From positions 19,668 to 83,667 of the forward strand of contig SEFZ01000022.1 in NCBI GenBank assembly GCA_004173185.1: a stretch of 64,000 bases of DNA, read 5' to 3'. This document shows positions 34,908 to 43,734 of the stretch, one piece after another (position 1 is the first letter of the stretch; every line of letters starts with the position of its first letter). The translations under genes and the position numbers were made by a program. The notes beneath the pieces were generated by a model. It worked only from the letters and a program-made list of their open reading frames with translations. It was not told where the DNA came from and searched no databases. The stretch is from Sphingomonadales bacterium (GTDB taxonomy: Bacteria > Pseudomonadota > Alphaproteobacteria > Sphingomonadales > Sphingomonadaceae).

Positions 34908-35462
34908 ATGCCCGTCGACGTCGATATCGGCAGCCGCCTGCGACAGGCCAGAACATCCGCTGGCCTGTCTCAACGCGAACTCGCGAAGCAGGCGGGAATC
35001 ACCAATTCGACGGTTTCATTGATCGAGGCGAACAAGAGCAACCCCTCGGTCGGCGCACTGAAACGGGTGCTCGACGCAATTCCCATCGGGCTTTCGGAGT
35101 TTTTCGCGATCGAGACCGGGAGCGCGCCAACCCCCTTCCACCGCGCGCGCGATTTCCTCGAGATCGGAAAGGGGGGCGTCTCCTATCGGCAGGTCGGTGG
35201 ACGCAGGCCCGAAGCACAATTGCAGCTTCTCGACGAATGCTATCAGCCGGGCGCGGATTCGGGACGTATTCCTCTCGTCCATGATGGCGAGGAAGGCGGC
35301 GTAATCATCTCGGGATATCTCGAGGTCACGGTGGACGAAGAGCGTTGCGTTCTCGGGCCAGGGGACGCTTATTGCTTCGCAAGTTCGCGTCCGCATCGCT
35401 TCCGGTGCGCAGGAGATGAGCCCGTCCGTATCATCAGCGCGTGCACCCCTCCGACATTCTGA
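34908..35462 (+). CDS. XRE-family regulator with C-terminal cupin domain (PuuR-like architecture)
   Basis: A 184-residue regulator. The helix-turn-helix spans about residues 8-62 (LRQARTSAGLSQRELAKQAG, ITNSTVSLIEANKSNPSV) and the cupin sensor spans about 105-180 (GVIISGYLEVTVDEE, GPGDAYCFASSRPHRF). This layout is that of PuuR-type regulators of amine and amino-acid metabolism; the cupin part usually binds a small ligand. GGAGG lies 7 bases before ATG 34908. Divergent from the TonB receptor and upstream of the EamA exporter; either could be its target. A 6-bp inverted repeat at 35629 lies between it and the EamA gene. Confidence 0.9.
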   Translation: MPVDVDIGSRLRQARTSAGLSQRELAKQAGITNSTVSLIEANKSNPSVGALKRVLDAIPIGLSEFFAIETGSAPTPFHRARDFLEIGKGGVSYRQVGGRRPEAQLQLLDECYQPGADSGRIPLVHDGEEGGVIISGYLEVTVDEERCVLGPGDAYCFASSRPHRFRCAGDEPVRIISACTPPTF

Positions 35463-35628
35463 CATCGGTCGCCTGGTTCCGGTGATTTCGGCCCTTTCGG
35501 CGCCTGGCGCACCTTGCTTGCTTCTGTCCGCACGCCGAAGGCAGTATCCGATCGGGCTTGGCGCTGTCGACGAGGCTCATCGCTCTTGGCTCGATGAATT
35601 ACAGCAGAAACAGTCGCTTGCTCATTTA

Positions 35629-35644
35629 AGACATTACTGTCTTT
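35629..35644. promoter_or_regulatory. Candidate operator upstream of the EamA gene
   Basis: AAGACA-TTAC-TGTCTT, perfect 6-bp arms, in an AT-rich patch between the XRE regulator and the EamA transporter gene. Single copy in the window, so the assignment to the XRE protein is tentative. Confidence 0.35.
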
Positions 35645-35721
35645 TTAAAGAAAGTCTGATCGGGTATGAGCGAGACTCTCGAGCGGGGGGCGGCACCTCG
35701 CCGTCAATTGGAGTATAGAGC

Positions 35722-36765
35722 ATGGATGGACCGGACCCGCGCCTCGCTGCCAGATCGATCCGTGGCTCGCAGCCAGGCAGGTTATCCGAATGGGGCCCCG
35801 GTGATGAAGCCCCCTCGCCAGCGGCCGGAGCGGTGGATGAAGCGGTCAACGGGTCGGCGACAGGCAGGACGGTATTCGGCTCGCACCGCCTGGGTATGTC
35901 GGCCGCTATTCTCTCCGCTGTGCTGGGGGGCACCGCCATCGTCGCGACCCGTTATCTCGCCGACGCCATCGATCCGCTCACTATCGGTTCGTGCCGCTTC
36001 GCCGGCGGCTTCCTGATCCTGCTTCCGCTCGCGCTCATCAGGAAGAATCCGTGGCCGCCGCGCGGCGACCGTATTCCGAGCGCTGCGCTCGGCTTATGCA
36101 TGTTCGGGCTGTTTCCGCTCCTCTTCAACCTTTCCCTCGTTTATACCACCGCCGCGCGCGGCGCCCTTGCGCTCGCGACCGCTCCATTGATCACCGTAGT
36201 TGCGAGCGCTGCCTTCGGTATCGAGCGCGCGACCCTGTGGCGGAGTATCGGGGTGCTTATTGCAACCGCCGGGGTTGCCGTGACGCTTGGCTCGAGTCTG
36301 AGATTTTCCCCGCCCGGCGCCTGGCGCGGCGACCTCCTCATGGTCGCGGCCGCGTGTTGCCTGACAGTCTACAAACTATCCTCTCACGCCTATGTATCGC
36401 GAACAAGCGCGCTTTCCTTCACGGCCTTCGGAATGGGTTTCGGCGCTGCGGCGTTAGTGGCAGGGATGTTCGCGTTTGGGGACCCGGCAGGTCTTCAGCG
36501 GCTTGCCGGCGAACAGTGGCTTGCGCTCGGATATCTGGTGGTGGTTGGCGGGGCCCTTATCTATTTCCTCATCGCGTATGCGCTCGGCCTCGCATCGCCA
36601 ACCCTCGTATCGGCATCGGTCACGCTCAACCCGGTGACGGCTGGCATTCTCGGGGTGTACCTGCTGGGCGAACGGTTTTCGTTTGGCCTTCTTGCAGGAT
36701 CGGTGGCCATTCTCGGTGGCATTTTTCTCGCGCAGAGAGGGTCGCGCCCGGTCGCGATCAAGTGA
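35722..36765 (+). CDS. EamA/DMT-family transporter
   Basis: A 347-residue inner-membrane protein of the drug/metabolite superfamily: ten hydrophobic helices in two EamA repeats (about residues 57-185 and 200-340; e.g. AILSAVLGGTAIVATRYL, TLVSASVTLNPVTAGILGVYLLGE). Family members export amino acids and other metabolites. The first 50 residues are hydrophilic and unusual; the annotated ATG 35722 has GGAG 8 bases upstream, but a start nearer residue 59 (MSAAILSAV) is possible. Downstream of the XRE-cupin regulator, in the orientation expected for its target. Confidence 0.85.
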   Translation: MDGPDPRLAARSIRGSQPGRLSEWGPGDEAPSPAAGAVDEAVNGSATGRTVFGSHRLGMSAAILSAVLGGTAIVATRYLADAIDPLTIGSCRFAGGFLILLPLALIRKNPWPPRGDRIPSAALGLCMFGLFPLLFNLSLVYTTAARGALALATAPLITVVASAAFGIERATLWRSIGVLIATAGVAVTLGSSLRFSPPGAWRGDLLMVAAACCLTVYKLSSHAYVSRTSALSFTAFGMGFGAAALVAGMFAFGDPAGLQRLAGEQWLALGYLVVVGGALIYFLIAYALGLASPTLVSASVTLNPVTAGILGVYLLGERFSFGLLAGSVAILGGIFLAQRGSRPVAIK

Positions 36766-37163
36766 CGCGCGATCGTTTCCTGCGAGCGGCGCCCCACAAC
36801 GCTCCCATGTTTTCGGATGCACACGCGAGTTCGCCAGGACGCACGGCTGCCTTGTATCGAACGGGCTCGCCGATCGCCGATTTCGAGGCGTCGCAGTCGC
36901 ACTCCCCGCCATCACCGGCTGGCGCGTGACGGCGATCACTCGGGGGGAAGTCGAGGAGATCGCCGAGCGCGAGTCCGAGTAGCGCGGGGCGATGATCCCA
37001 TCCGTCCAGGTTCAACCGCACCTTCGAGCTGCCGCGCGGATGCGAAGCAAGTCACGGCACCGCACGCGAGTCAGATGCATATAATGCAAACCTGTATTGA
37101 ATGTTCAACTGGTACCAGCTAGTGCGACCCAAGCTGCTGCGGACATGAGGCAAGGAGAGAGAG
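36766..37163. other. Intergenic region upstream of folD
   Basis: 398 bp with no convincing coding frame. Near its end there is an AT-rich patch (37075-37110, TGCATATAATGCAAA) and a perfect 10-bp palindrome CTGGTACCAG (37109-37118), which may belong to the folD promoter. A ribosome site AAGGAGAG precedes folD. Confidence 0.5.
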
Positions 37164-38072
37164 ATGCCGGCGAAGATCATCGACGGGAAGGCACTGGCAG
37201 CGCGCATCAGGACTAGCTGTTCGGCGCGAATTGCCGAGCTGGTGGCAGGCGGCGGCCCGCAGCCTGGACTGGCGGTCATACTGGTCGGCGAAGACCCGGC
37301 CTCTACCGTCTATGTCCGGAACAAGATTCGCGCGTGCGAGCAGGTGGGCATCCGGTCTTGCAGTCGCCATCTTCCCTCGAGCGTGTCGAACGCGGAATTG
37401 CTCGGCACAATCGTCGAACTCAATGCGGACCCCACCGTGCACGGCATTCTCGTCCAACTGCCCCTGCCTTCCCACATCGACCTGCCGCGGGTTCTCGAGA
37501 CCATATCGGTCGAAAAGGACGTCGACGGCTTCCATCTCTATAATGTCGGGGGACTGGTCACGGGCAACACCGTCTTCTCTCCATGCACGCCCTATGGGGT
37601 GATTCAGCTGCTCGACAGCGAGGGAATCGAGATCGAGGGGCAGAACGTCGTCGTCGTGGGCGCGAGCAATATCGTCGGCAAACCAATGGCGCTGATGTTG
37701 ATGAACCGGAATGCGACGGTCGCGATCTGCCACGCCAAGACGCGCGACCTCGCCCAGTTCACGATCCTCGCCGACATCTTGATCGTCGCCGCAGGCGTGC
37801 CGAACCTCATCGTGGCGCAGATGATCAAGACCGGGGCGGTCGTCATCGATGTCGGCATCAACCGGTTGCCCGACGGGCGCATCGCGGGCGATGTCGATTT
37901 TGAAGGAGTGTCGCAGAAGGCATCGTGCATAACGCCCGTACCTGGAGGGGTCGGACCGATGACGGTCACGATGCTACTCGAAAACACGATCCAGTCTGCT
38001 GAACGCGCCATGCTTCGAGATCGGACATTCAGACTGGGCGCGCAGACCGCGCGGGCTGATCCCTCCCCCTGA
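37164..38072 (+). CDS. folD: Bifunctional methylene-THF dehydrogenase / methenyl-THF cyclohydrolase
   Basis: A 302-residue FolD. Catalytic Tyr50 and Lys54 are in STVYVRNKIRACE, the folate-site Asp in EKDVDGFH, the signature PCTPYGVIQLL and the NADP-site GASNIVGKPMALMLM are all in place, and the protein ends VGPMTVTMLLENT as expected. It interconverts 5,10-methylene-THF and 10-formyl-THF in the cytosol. It lies close to a sarcosine oxidase operon that makes methylene-THF and to purU that removes formyl-THF, so this copy is probably dedicated to one-carbon disposal. The C-terminal extension after about residue 285 is slightly longer than usual. Confidence 0.96.
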   Translation: MPAKIIDGKALAARIRTSCSARIAELVAGGGPQPGLAVILVGEDPASTVYVRNKIRACEQVGIRSCSRHLPSSVSNAELLGTIVELNADPTVHGILVQLPLPSHIDLPRVLETISVEKDVDGFHLYNVGGLVTGNTVFSPCTPYGVIQLLDSEGIEIEGQNVVVVGASNIVGKPMALMLMNRNATVAICHAKTRDLAQFTILADILIVAAGVPNLIVAQMIKTGAVVIDVGINRLPDGRIAGDVDFEGVSQKASCITPVPGGVGPMTVTMLLENTIQSAERAMLRDRTFRLGAQTARADPSP

Positions 38073-38365
38073 CCGAAAGGGCGGCAACGCCCTCCTGTCG
38101 GGAAGGCCGAGCGAAGGGTTCGTCACGATGTCACGGTTTCGCCGTCGCTGCCATGATCTGGCAGCCGTGCGCAGCAAGGGCCGACGGGCCTTGCGCACCG
38201 GTGCCAAATGGCTCGGACGGCGGGTTACCGGAATCCTGCCGTGCAACAGACGAAGGATGGCCGATCATCGTGCAGCAATGCATGATTGCTTTTTGCAGCG
38301 CCTAAAATATGACATGGCACAGCGGCTGAACCGCCAAGGTGACCAGGCAAGGAACTTGAAGAGAC
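38073..38365. promoter_or_regulatory. folD-tetR intergenic region with candidate TetR operator
   Basis: Contains a small hairpin AGGGCG-GCAA-CGCCCT (38078-38093) just after folD, without a T run. It also has an inverted repeat AGCAAT-GCATG-ATTGCT (38274-38290) 76 bp before the TetR gene start, a plausible autoregulatory operator. Confidence 0.4.
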
Positions 38366-38983
38366 ATGGCCGGACGAACGCCCAAAAATACCGTGAGGGA
38401 CTGGATCGACGCGGCACAACGTACTCTGGTCGATGAAGGCATTTCCGGTTTGAAGATCGACCGCCTTGCCAATCGCCTTGGTGTGACGCGCGGCGGATTC
38501 TACCATAATTTCAAAGATCGCGACGAGTTTTTCGATCAAATCATCCAGCATTGGGAGCAGACTTGCCGCTTCCTGCAGGACGATCCGCCGCCCGCGAAAC
38601 CTGCCGAGGCTATCGACTGGCTCGATCACCTGATCCAGCGGCTCATCGAAGCCGATGGATATGATTATCAGTTCGACCTCGCCGTCCGTGAATGGGCACG
38701 GGGCGACAAGCGCGCCGAGTGGGCAGTCGAGCGTGCCGATCGCGAGAGACTGGAGACGCTGCAGAAATGTTTTGAGGCGCTTGGATATGACGCCGATCAC
38801 GCCGCGATCCGGGCTCGGGTCTTCTATTATCATCAGATCGGCTATTATGCGATCGGCGTGAAACAGAGCATTTCCGAACGCCGCAGAAAAGCGGCGCTGT
38901 ATCTCGACATTCTTTGCGGCGAAGAAGCCCTTGCGGCGGCGCGCGCCGGACGGAAGACCACCCGGAACGCAAGTACAGCTTGA
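38366..38983 (+). CDS. TetR-family transcriptional regulator
   Basis: A 205-residue repressor. The N-terminal helix-turn-helix (about residues 10-55) reads DAAQRTLVDEGISGLKIDRL, ANRLGVTRGGFYHNFKDRDE, a standard TetR DNA-binding domain; the rest is an all-helical ligand domain. Start ATG 38366 has AAGAGA upstream. It stands between folD and the convergent sox-purU operon and may sense a one-carbon or methylamine compound, though its targets cannot be read here. Confidence 0.9.
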   Translation: MAGRTPKNTVRDWIDAAQRTLVDEGISGLKIDRLANRLGVTRGGFYHNFKDRDEFFDQIIQHWEQTCRFLQDDPPPAKPAEAIDWLDHLIQRLIEADGYDYQFDLAVREWARGDKRAEWAVERADRERLETLQKCFEALGYDADHAAIRARVFYYHQIGYYAIGVKQSISERRRKAALYLDILCGEEALAAARAGRKTTRNASTA

Positions 38984-39100
38984 GGCGCCCGCCTCTTGCC
39001 CGCGGTAGATACGGGGTACGCGAAGGGCGAACGACCCGCGCCGTTCACACAGGGGCGAAAATCCCGCTGCACCGGTTGCGTCCGGGGTGTCATCCGTCTT

Positions 39101-39943
39101 CTACAGGACGACGGTCTTGTTGCCATTCCGGAATATTCGATGCTCGGCGTACCAGCGAACGGCGCGTGACAGGACAGACGCTTCGATATCGCGGCCGATG
39201 GCCACCATTTCTTCGGCTGTCGTGCGGTGGCTCACGCGTCGGACATCCTGCTCGATGATCGGCCCCTCGTCGAGGTCGGCCGTCACGAAGTGCGCGGTGG
39301 CTCCGATCAGCTTCACCCCGCGGACGTGCGCCTGATGATATGGTTTCGCGCCCTTGAAGCTCGGCAGGAAGCTGTGATGAATGTTGATGCAGCGACCGTT
39401 CAGCGTCTCGGAAAGACGGTCGGAGAGGATCTGCATGTAGCGCGCGAGCACGGTGAGCTCGGCACCACTTTCCTCGATGATCGCCAGAAACCGCTCCTCC
39501 TGCGCCTCCTTGCCTTCGCTCATCGGCAGATGGTGATAAGGCAGTCCATGCCATTCGACCGTCTTGCGCATCGCGTCATGGTTCGAGACCACGCCGACGA
39601 TGTCGATCGGGAGTTGTCCGATCTCCTTCTTGTGAATGATATCGACAAGGCAGTGACCGAATTTCGAGACAGCGAGCAACACCGGGGTGCGCCGCGCGAG
39701 GTCGTTCAGTTCCCAATCGAGGTCGAGCCTTGCGGCGACGTGCGCGATAGTCGGCGCCAGCGCATCGCGCCCGAGGGGGCTCGTCAACGCCATGCGCAGG
39801 AAGAACCCCCCGGTGTCATCGTCACCGTAGACTTCGGCTTCGCGAATGTCGCAGCCCTTTTCTGCAATCGCGTCGCTGACCGCAGCAAGGATTCCCGGGC
39901 GATCGGGCGCGCGGAACTTGAGTACCAGATTAGAACTTGTCAC
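39101..39943 (-). CDS. purU: Formyltetrahydrofolate deformylase
   Basis: A 280-residue PurU. The N-terminal ACT domain (about residues 3-80: LVLKFRAPDRPGILAAVSDAI) precedes a formyltransferase-type catalytic domain with NIHHSFLPSFKGAKPYHQA and ATAHFVTADLDEGPIIEQD, giving the catalytic Asn-His-Asp set. It hydrolyses 10-formyl-THF to formate and THF. The start is GTG 39943, overlapping the soxG stop as GTGA, with GGAG upstream. The longer frame upstream is antisense to nothing real and overlaps soxG. Last gene of the sox operon; it regenerates free THF needed by sarcosine oxidase. Confidence 0.95.
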   Translation of the reverse strand: MTSSNLVLKFRAPDRPGILAAVSDAIAEKGCDIREAEVYGDDDTGGFFLRMALTSPLGRDALAPTIAHVAARLDLDWELNDLARRTPVLLAVSKFGHCLVDIIHKKEIGQLPIDIVGVVSNHDAMRKTVEWHGLPYHHLPMSEGKEAQEERFLAIIEESGAELTVLARYMQILSDRLSETLNGRCINIHHSFLPSFKGAKPYHQAHVRGVKLIGATAHFVTADLDEGPIIEQDVRRVSHRTTAEEMVAIGRDIEASVLSRAVRWYAEHRIFRNGNKTVVL

Positions 39944-40518
39944 GTGCAGACTCCTGCAATGGTCGCGGCAAGCATGCGCTGCGCATAGCCTGCCATCGTC
40001 TGATCGAAAATCAGCCGGAAACGGGCCTCGCCGTCGCGATCGGGCTGGCGGCTGATAAAGAAGCCGGTTTCGGAAAAAAGCGACCGTCGCGCACCGCCCA
40101 CGGGCATCTCCCGATTGCTCAGATCGAGCGGGCAATGCGCCGCCAGAACCAGACGAGCCGCCGCCCCACACAGCTCGAATGTGGCTCGGGCATGGGTCAG
40201 GTCCACCATGAGCCCAAGCGTACCGGCCGCTGCGGCAGCGTGGCTTCGCACATGCTCGACGTCGGGCCCTGAGCCCGTGATCAGCCACTCGCCCGGCGCG
40301 AGCCATGCACATTGCAGCGGAGGCGCTACGATCTCGGTGAGCGGGGCCGGCGGCGCGATGCCGAGCACCTCTTCGAACCAGCGATCGGGCTGGCCGACCC
40401 GAACTTGCAATCTGGCCACGCCGATGCTGTTATCGGATGCTAATCTTATCCCCCGCCCTTCGATCAGCAATTCCGCCGGTTCTTCGGGTGCCAGCTGCAG
40501 CACGCCAGTGTCAGACAT
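39940..40518 (-). CDS. soxG: Sarcosine oxidase, gamma subunit
   Basis: A 192-residue subunit with the SoxG pattern WLAPGEWLITGSG, VDLTHARATFELCGAAARLVLAAHCPLDL and a C-terminal block ending FDQTMAGYAQRMLA-like. It belongs to the heterotetrameric (alpha-beta-gamma-delta) sarcosine oxidase that oxidatively demethylates sarcosine to glycine. Its ATG overlaps the soxA stop by 8 bases and its stop overlaps purU by 4 bases, so translation is coupled through the whole operon. Confidence 0.93.
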   Translation of the reverse strand: MSDTGVLQLAPEEPAELLIEGRGIRLASDNSIGVARLQVRVGQPDRWFEEVLGIAPPAPLTEIVAPPLQCAWLAPGEWLITGSGPDVEHVRSHAAAAAGTLGLMVDLTHARATFELCGAAARLVLAAHCPLDLSNREMPVGGARRSLFSETGFFISRQPDRDGEARFRLIFDQTMAGYAQRMLAATIAGVCT

Positions 40519-43438
40519 CGAGTTTCACTCCCTCAGGATCATAAAAACGGGGATCGACAATGCGCGCGGGCCGCGCGTGGCCCAGATCCCAGACCTCGAC
40601 CGTTTCGCCGATCCGCGCTTCGCCGCGCTCGACCAGTGCGAGTGCGAGGGGCCGGCCGAGGGTCGGGGATCGGATCGACGACGTAACCCAGCCTTGCGTC
40701 GGCCCCGGGTGCGCGGGCATTGCGACCCGAACATGGGCGCCCGGCACGAAAGCCGCACCATCGTCGAGTGTTTCGAGGCCGACGAACTGCCGGCGGTCGG
40801 TCCGCATCCCTTCGGGTGTCATCGTTGACCGCCGCCCGATGAAATCGTCGGGTTTCCTTGCGACAGCGCCGCCGAAGCCGACATCCTGCGGCATCGTCGT
40901 CCCGTCGGTATCGGAACCGACGTGCAAAAACCCCTTCTCGATCCGCATCGCCATCAGCGCTTCGAGGCCGAAAGGCGTGATGCCGTGAACGGCGCCCGCG
41001 TGCATCATGCCGTTCCAAAGTGCGCGACCGTACCGCCAGGGGACGGCCACCTCATAGGAAAGCTCGCCCGAAAAGCTGACGCGCTGAACCCGCGCGGAAG
41101 CGCCGCCGATGCGGCCCTCGCGATAGGCCATGTGCGGAAACGCGTCGCGAGAAAGATCGATGTCCGTACCGAGCGCTGCGATCACGTCGCGGGCCCGCGG
41201 ACCCGCGAGGTTCATTACCGCCCACGCCGTGGTGACATTCTCGACGAGAACGTCGAGACCGGTCCACTCGCACTGCAGCCATTCCTCGAAAATGTCGGCT
41301 ATCGCAGCGGCATGACCGCTCGTGGTTCCGACGAGAAAATGATCGTCGGCCAGCCTCGCGAAAACCCCGTCATCGTAAACGATGCCATGTTCGCTCAGCA
41401 TCAGCCCGTAACGGCAGCGGCCGACCTTCAGATTGCGGACCCCGTTTACATATATGCGTTGCAGGAACTCGGCAGCGTCGGGACCCTTGACCTCGATCTT
41501 GCCAAGCGGCGACGCGTCGAACAGACCGACGCCTGTCCGCACCGCGCGCACTTCGCGGCCGACAGCGGCATCCTCGTCTTCACCCGGGCCGGGAAAATAG
41601 GCCGCGCGAAGCCAGGATCCGTAATTCTCCATGCGAGCTCCCAGCCCGATTGCAGCGGCGTGCGCCGCGGTATGCGCAAGCGGCATGAAATTCTCGCCCA
41701 CCGCACGGCCGGCGAATCCGCCGATCGTCACAGGGTCGAACGGGGGCCGGAACTTCGTCGTTCCGATCATCGGCGGCGGCTTGCCGATCAGGCTCGAAAG
41801 AATCTGGATGCCGCTGACGTTCGAGGTCTTTCCCTGGTCCGACGCCATGCCCAGCGTCGTGTAACGCTTGAGATGCTCGACCGAACGAAAACTTTCCCGC
41901 GCGGCAAGCTGCACATCGGCCGCGGTGACATCGTTCTGAAAATCGACCCAGGCCTTGCCGGCGGACGCATCGCCATCCGCGAAGTGGAGCGTCGGACCGA
42001 CAGCGGCTGGAAGCGACGCGCGAACAGCGCGGCCGGCACCGCCGGCGCGGCCGCTCGCCACGGCAAGATCGAGATCGAAGATACCCGCCGCGGCGCCGAC
42101 GCACACGGCGGGCTGCACGGCTTTGTCCGGCAGGAATGCCTCCAGCGCACTGTTGAAGGCGAGCGAGCCGCCCGACTGGGAATGAAGATGGACGACAGGG
42201 TTCCAGCCGTTCGACATGAGAATCGTGTCGCAGTCGAAGCGCTCGATGGTCGCGCCATCGGCGATGCGGCCGACGTCCATGCCGCACACGCGGCGACGCC
42301 CCCTCGCCTTGACGGGCGTGGCCTCCATAAGCACGCGAATGCCGCGCTTTTCCGCAGCATTCGCTGCCGTCCCGCTCCTGGTTCGCGAGTCGATGATGGC
42401 GATGATGGCGGCGCCGGCGTCGTGGAGATCGCAGGCAGCCGCGTAAGCGCTGTCGTTGTTCGTTGCCACAAGGATGCGCCGACCGGGCGCGGCGGCGTAA
42501 CGGCGGGCATAAGTCCGCGCGGCAGACGCGAGCATGACCCCCGGAACATCGTTGCCGGCAAAGGCCATGGGCCTCTCGAAAGCGCCCGTCGCCAGCACGA
42601 CCCGCGCGGTGCGTACTTTCCAGAGCCGCTGGCGCGGCCCCCTCCGCGCGGCAAGAGCAATATGATCGGTCAGCCGCTCGCACAGGGCGACGAGGCCGTG
42701 ATCGTAGAAGCCGAAGGCCATGGAGCGTTTCATGATCGTCACATTGGGGAGCGCCTCAAGCTCCTTCAAAGCGCGATCGCGCCAGTCGAGCGGCGTCAGC
42801 CCCTCGACTTCCATCATGTCGTCGAGGAGCCCTCCGCCCAGTTCCGCTTCGGCTTCGACGAGCAGGACGCGCTCTCCACTCGCCGCAGCGGCCAGAGCGG
42901 CCGCCAGCCCTGCGGCGCCCGAGCCGACCACCAGTATGTCGGTATGCGCGAAGCGGTGCTCATAGCTGTCGGGATCAATCGCTTGCGGCGCTTCGCCAAG
43001 TCCGGCTGCCTTGCGGATCGCGGGCTCGAACCAGTGCCAGTTTGGCCACATGAAGGTCTTGTAATAGAAGGCGGCCGGAATGAAGCGCTTGAAGAGGCTG
43101 TTGACCGCCAGAAGGTCAAAACCGAGACTTGGCCTGGCATTGACCGGATTTGCAACCAGGCCGTCATAGAGTTCGATCTGGGTCGCCTTGACGTTGGGCA
43201 CTGTCGCGGCACCGGCTTCAAGCTGGACGATCGCGTTGGGCTCTTCGAGACCGGCCGCGAGCAGACCGCGCGGACGATGATATTTGAAGCTGCGGCCAAC
43301 GATCGACACGCCATTCGCCATCAGCGCCGAGGCCAGCGTGTCGCCGGCAAAGCCCTGCATGGGCCTCCCCTCCCAGCTGAACCGGATGGGACGCGAGCGA
43401 TCGATCCGCCCGCCCGTCGCCATGCGCCAGCCGCTCAC
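40511..43438 (-). CDS. soxA: Sarcosine oxidase, alpha subunit
   Basis: About 975 residues. Order of parts: N-terminal ferredoxin-like domain (RPIRFSWEGRPMQGFAGDTLASALMANG), NAD-binding Rossmann domain (ILVVGSGAAGLAAALAAA, about residues 165-200) and large FAD/NAD domain. The C-terminal aminomethyltransferase (GCV_T) domain that binds THF follows (about 590-970; NLAGPRARDVIAALG, FGLEALMAMRIEKGFLHVG). It passes the sarcosine methyl group to THF as 5,10-methylene-THF. The start is taken as GTG 43438 because it forms a GTGA overlap with the soxD stop, as at other junctions here; ATG 43423 is an alternative. Confidence 0.94.
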   Translation of the reverse strand: MSGWRMATGGRIDRSRPIRFSWEGRPMQGFAGDTLASALMANGVSIVGRSFKYHRPRGLLAAGLEEPNAIVQLEAGAATVPNVKATQIELYDGLVANPVNARPSLGFDLLAVNSLFKRFIPAAFYYKTFMWPNWHWFEPAIRKAAGLGEAPQAIDPDSYEHRFAHTDILVVGSGAAGLAAALAAAASGERVLLVEAEAELGGGLLDDMMEVEGLTPLDWRDRALKELEALPNVTIMKRSMAFGFYDHGLVALCERLTDHIALAARRGPRQRLWKVRTARVVLATGAFERPMAFAGNDVPGVMLASAARTYARRYAAAPGRRILVATNNDSAYAAACDLHDAGAAIIAIIDSRTRSGTAANAAEKRGIRVLMEATPVKARGRRRVCGMDVGRIADGATIERFDCDTILMSNGWNPVVHLHSQSGGSLAFNSALEAFLPDKAVQPAVCVGAAAGIFDLDLAVASGRAGGAGRAVRASLPAAVGPTLHFADGDASAGKAWVDFQNDVTAADVQLAARESFRSVEHLKRYTTLGMASDQGKTSNVSGIQILSSLIGKPPPMIGTTKFRPPFDPVTIGGFAGRAVGENFMPLAHTAAHAAAIGLGARMENYGSWLRAAYFPGPGEDEDAAVGREVRAVRTGVGLFDASPLGKIEVKGPDAAEFLQRIYVNGVRNLKVGRCRYGLMLSEHGIVYDDGVFARLADDHFLVGTTSGHAAAIADIFEEWLQCEWTGLDVLVENVTTAWAVMNLAGPRARDVIAALGTDIDLSRDAFPHMAYREGRIGGASARVQRVSFSGELSYEVAVPWRYGRALWNGMMHAGAVHGITPFGLEALMAMRIEKGFLHVGSDTDGTTMPQDVGFGGAVARKPDDFIGRRSTMTPEGMRTDRRQFVGLETLDDGAAFVPGAHVRVAMPAHPGPTQGWVTSSIRSPTLGRPLALALVERGEARIGETVEVWDLGHARPARIVDPRFYDPEGVKLDV

Positions 43439-43731
43439 GAGGAGATTTCCGCGGCCGGACAATCGTCGGTCATTGCGTATACGGCGCGAATTTCATGGGT
43501 TACCGTATTGCGCGCGATGTTGAACCAGCGGCGGCAGCCGGCCGCGTGAAACCAGCGTTCGCGATGCTCGCCTTTCGGGTTTGCGCGGTTGAACAGATAG
43601 TCGGCCCATTCGGCATCGGTGACCTGGTCATGGGGGCCGGGGCGCTCGATATGGCCCTCCCCGCCGCATTTGAACTCGGTCTCGGGGCGTGGGCCGCAAT
43701 TGGGACAATTTATCAATAGCATGTCTGTCAT
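43435..43731 (-). CDS. soxD: Sarcosine oxidase, delta subunit
   Basis: A 98-residue zinc-binding subunit: INCPNCGPRPETEF with the C-x2-C pair, WADYLFNRANPKGEHRERWFHAAGCRRWFN with the remaining ligands, and the family C-terminus. It bridges the other subunits of the tetramer. The start is 3 bases after the soxB stop; Met4 is a second in-frame ATG. The stop overlaps soxA. Confidence 0.95.
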   Translation of the reverse strand: MTDMLLINCPNCGPRPETEFKCGGEGHIERPGPHDQVTDAEWADYLFNRANPKGEHRERWFHAAGCRRWFNIARNTVTHEIRAVYAMTDDCPAAEISS

Positions 43732-43734
43732 CCG

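Noticed and set aside
40922..43549. 875-codon open frame on the plus strand opposite soxA
   Set aside because: Arg/His/Ala-rich composition with no domain pattern; a high-GC antisense shadow of a well-supported gene.
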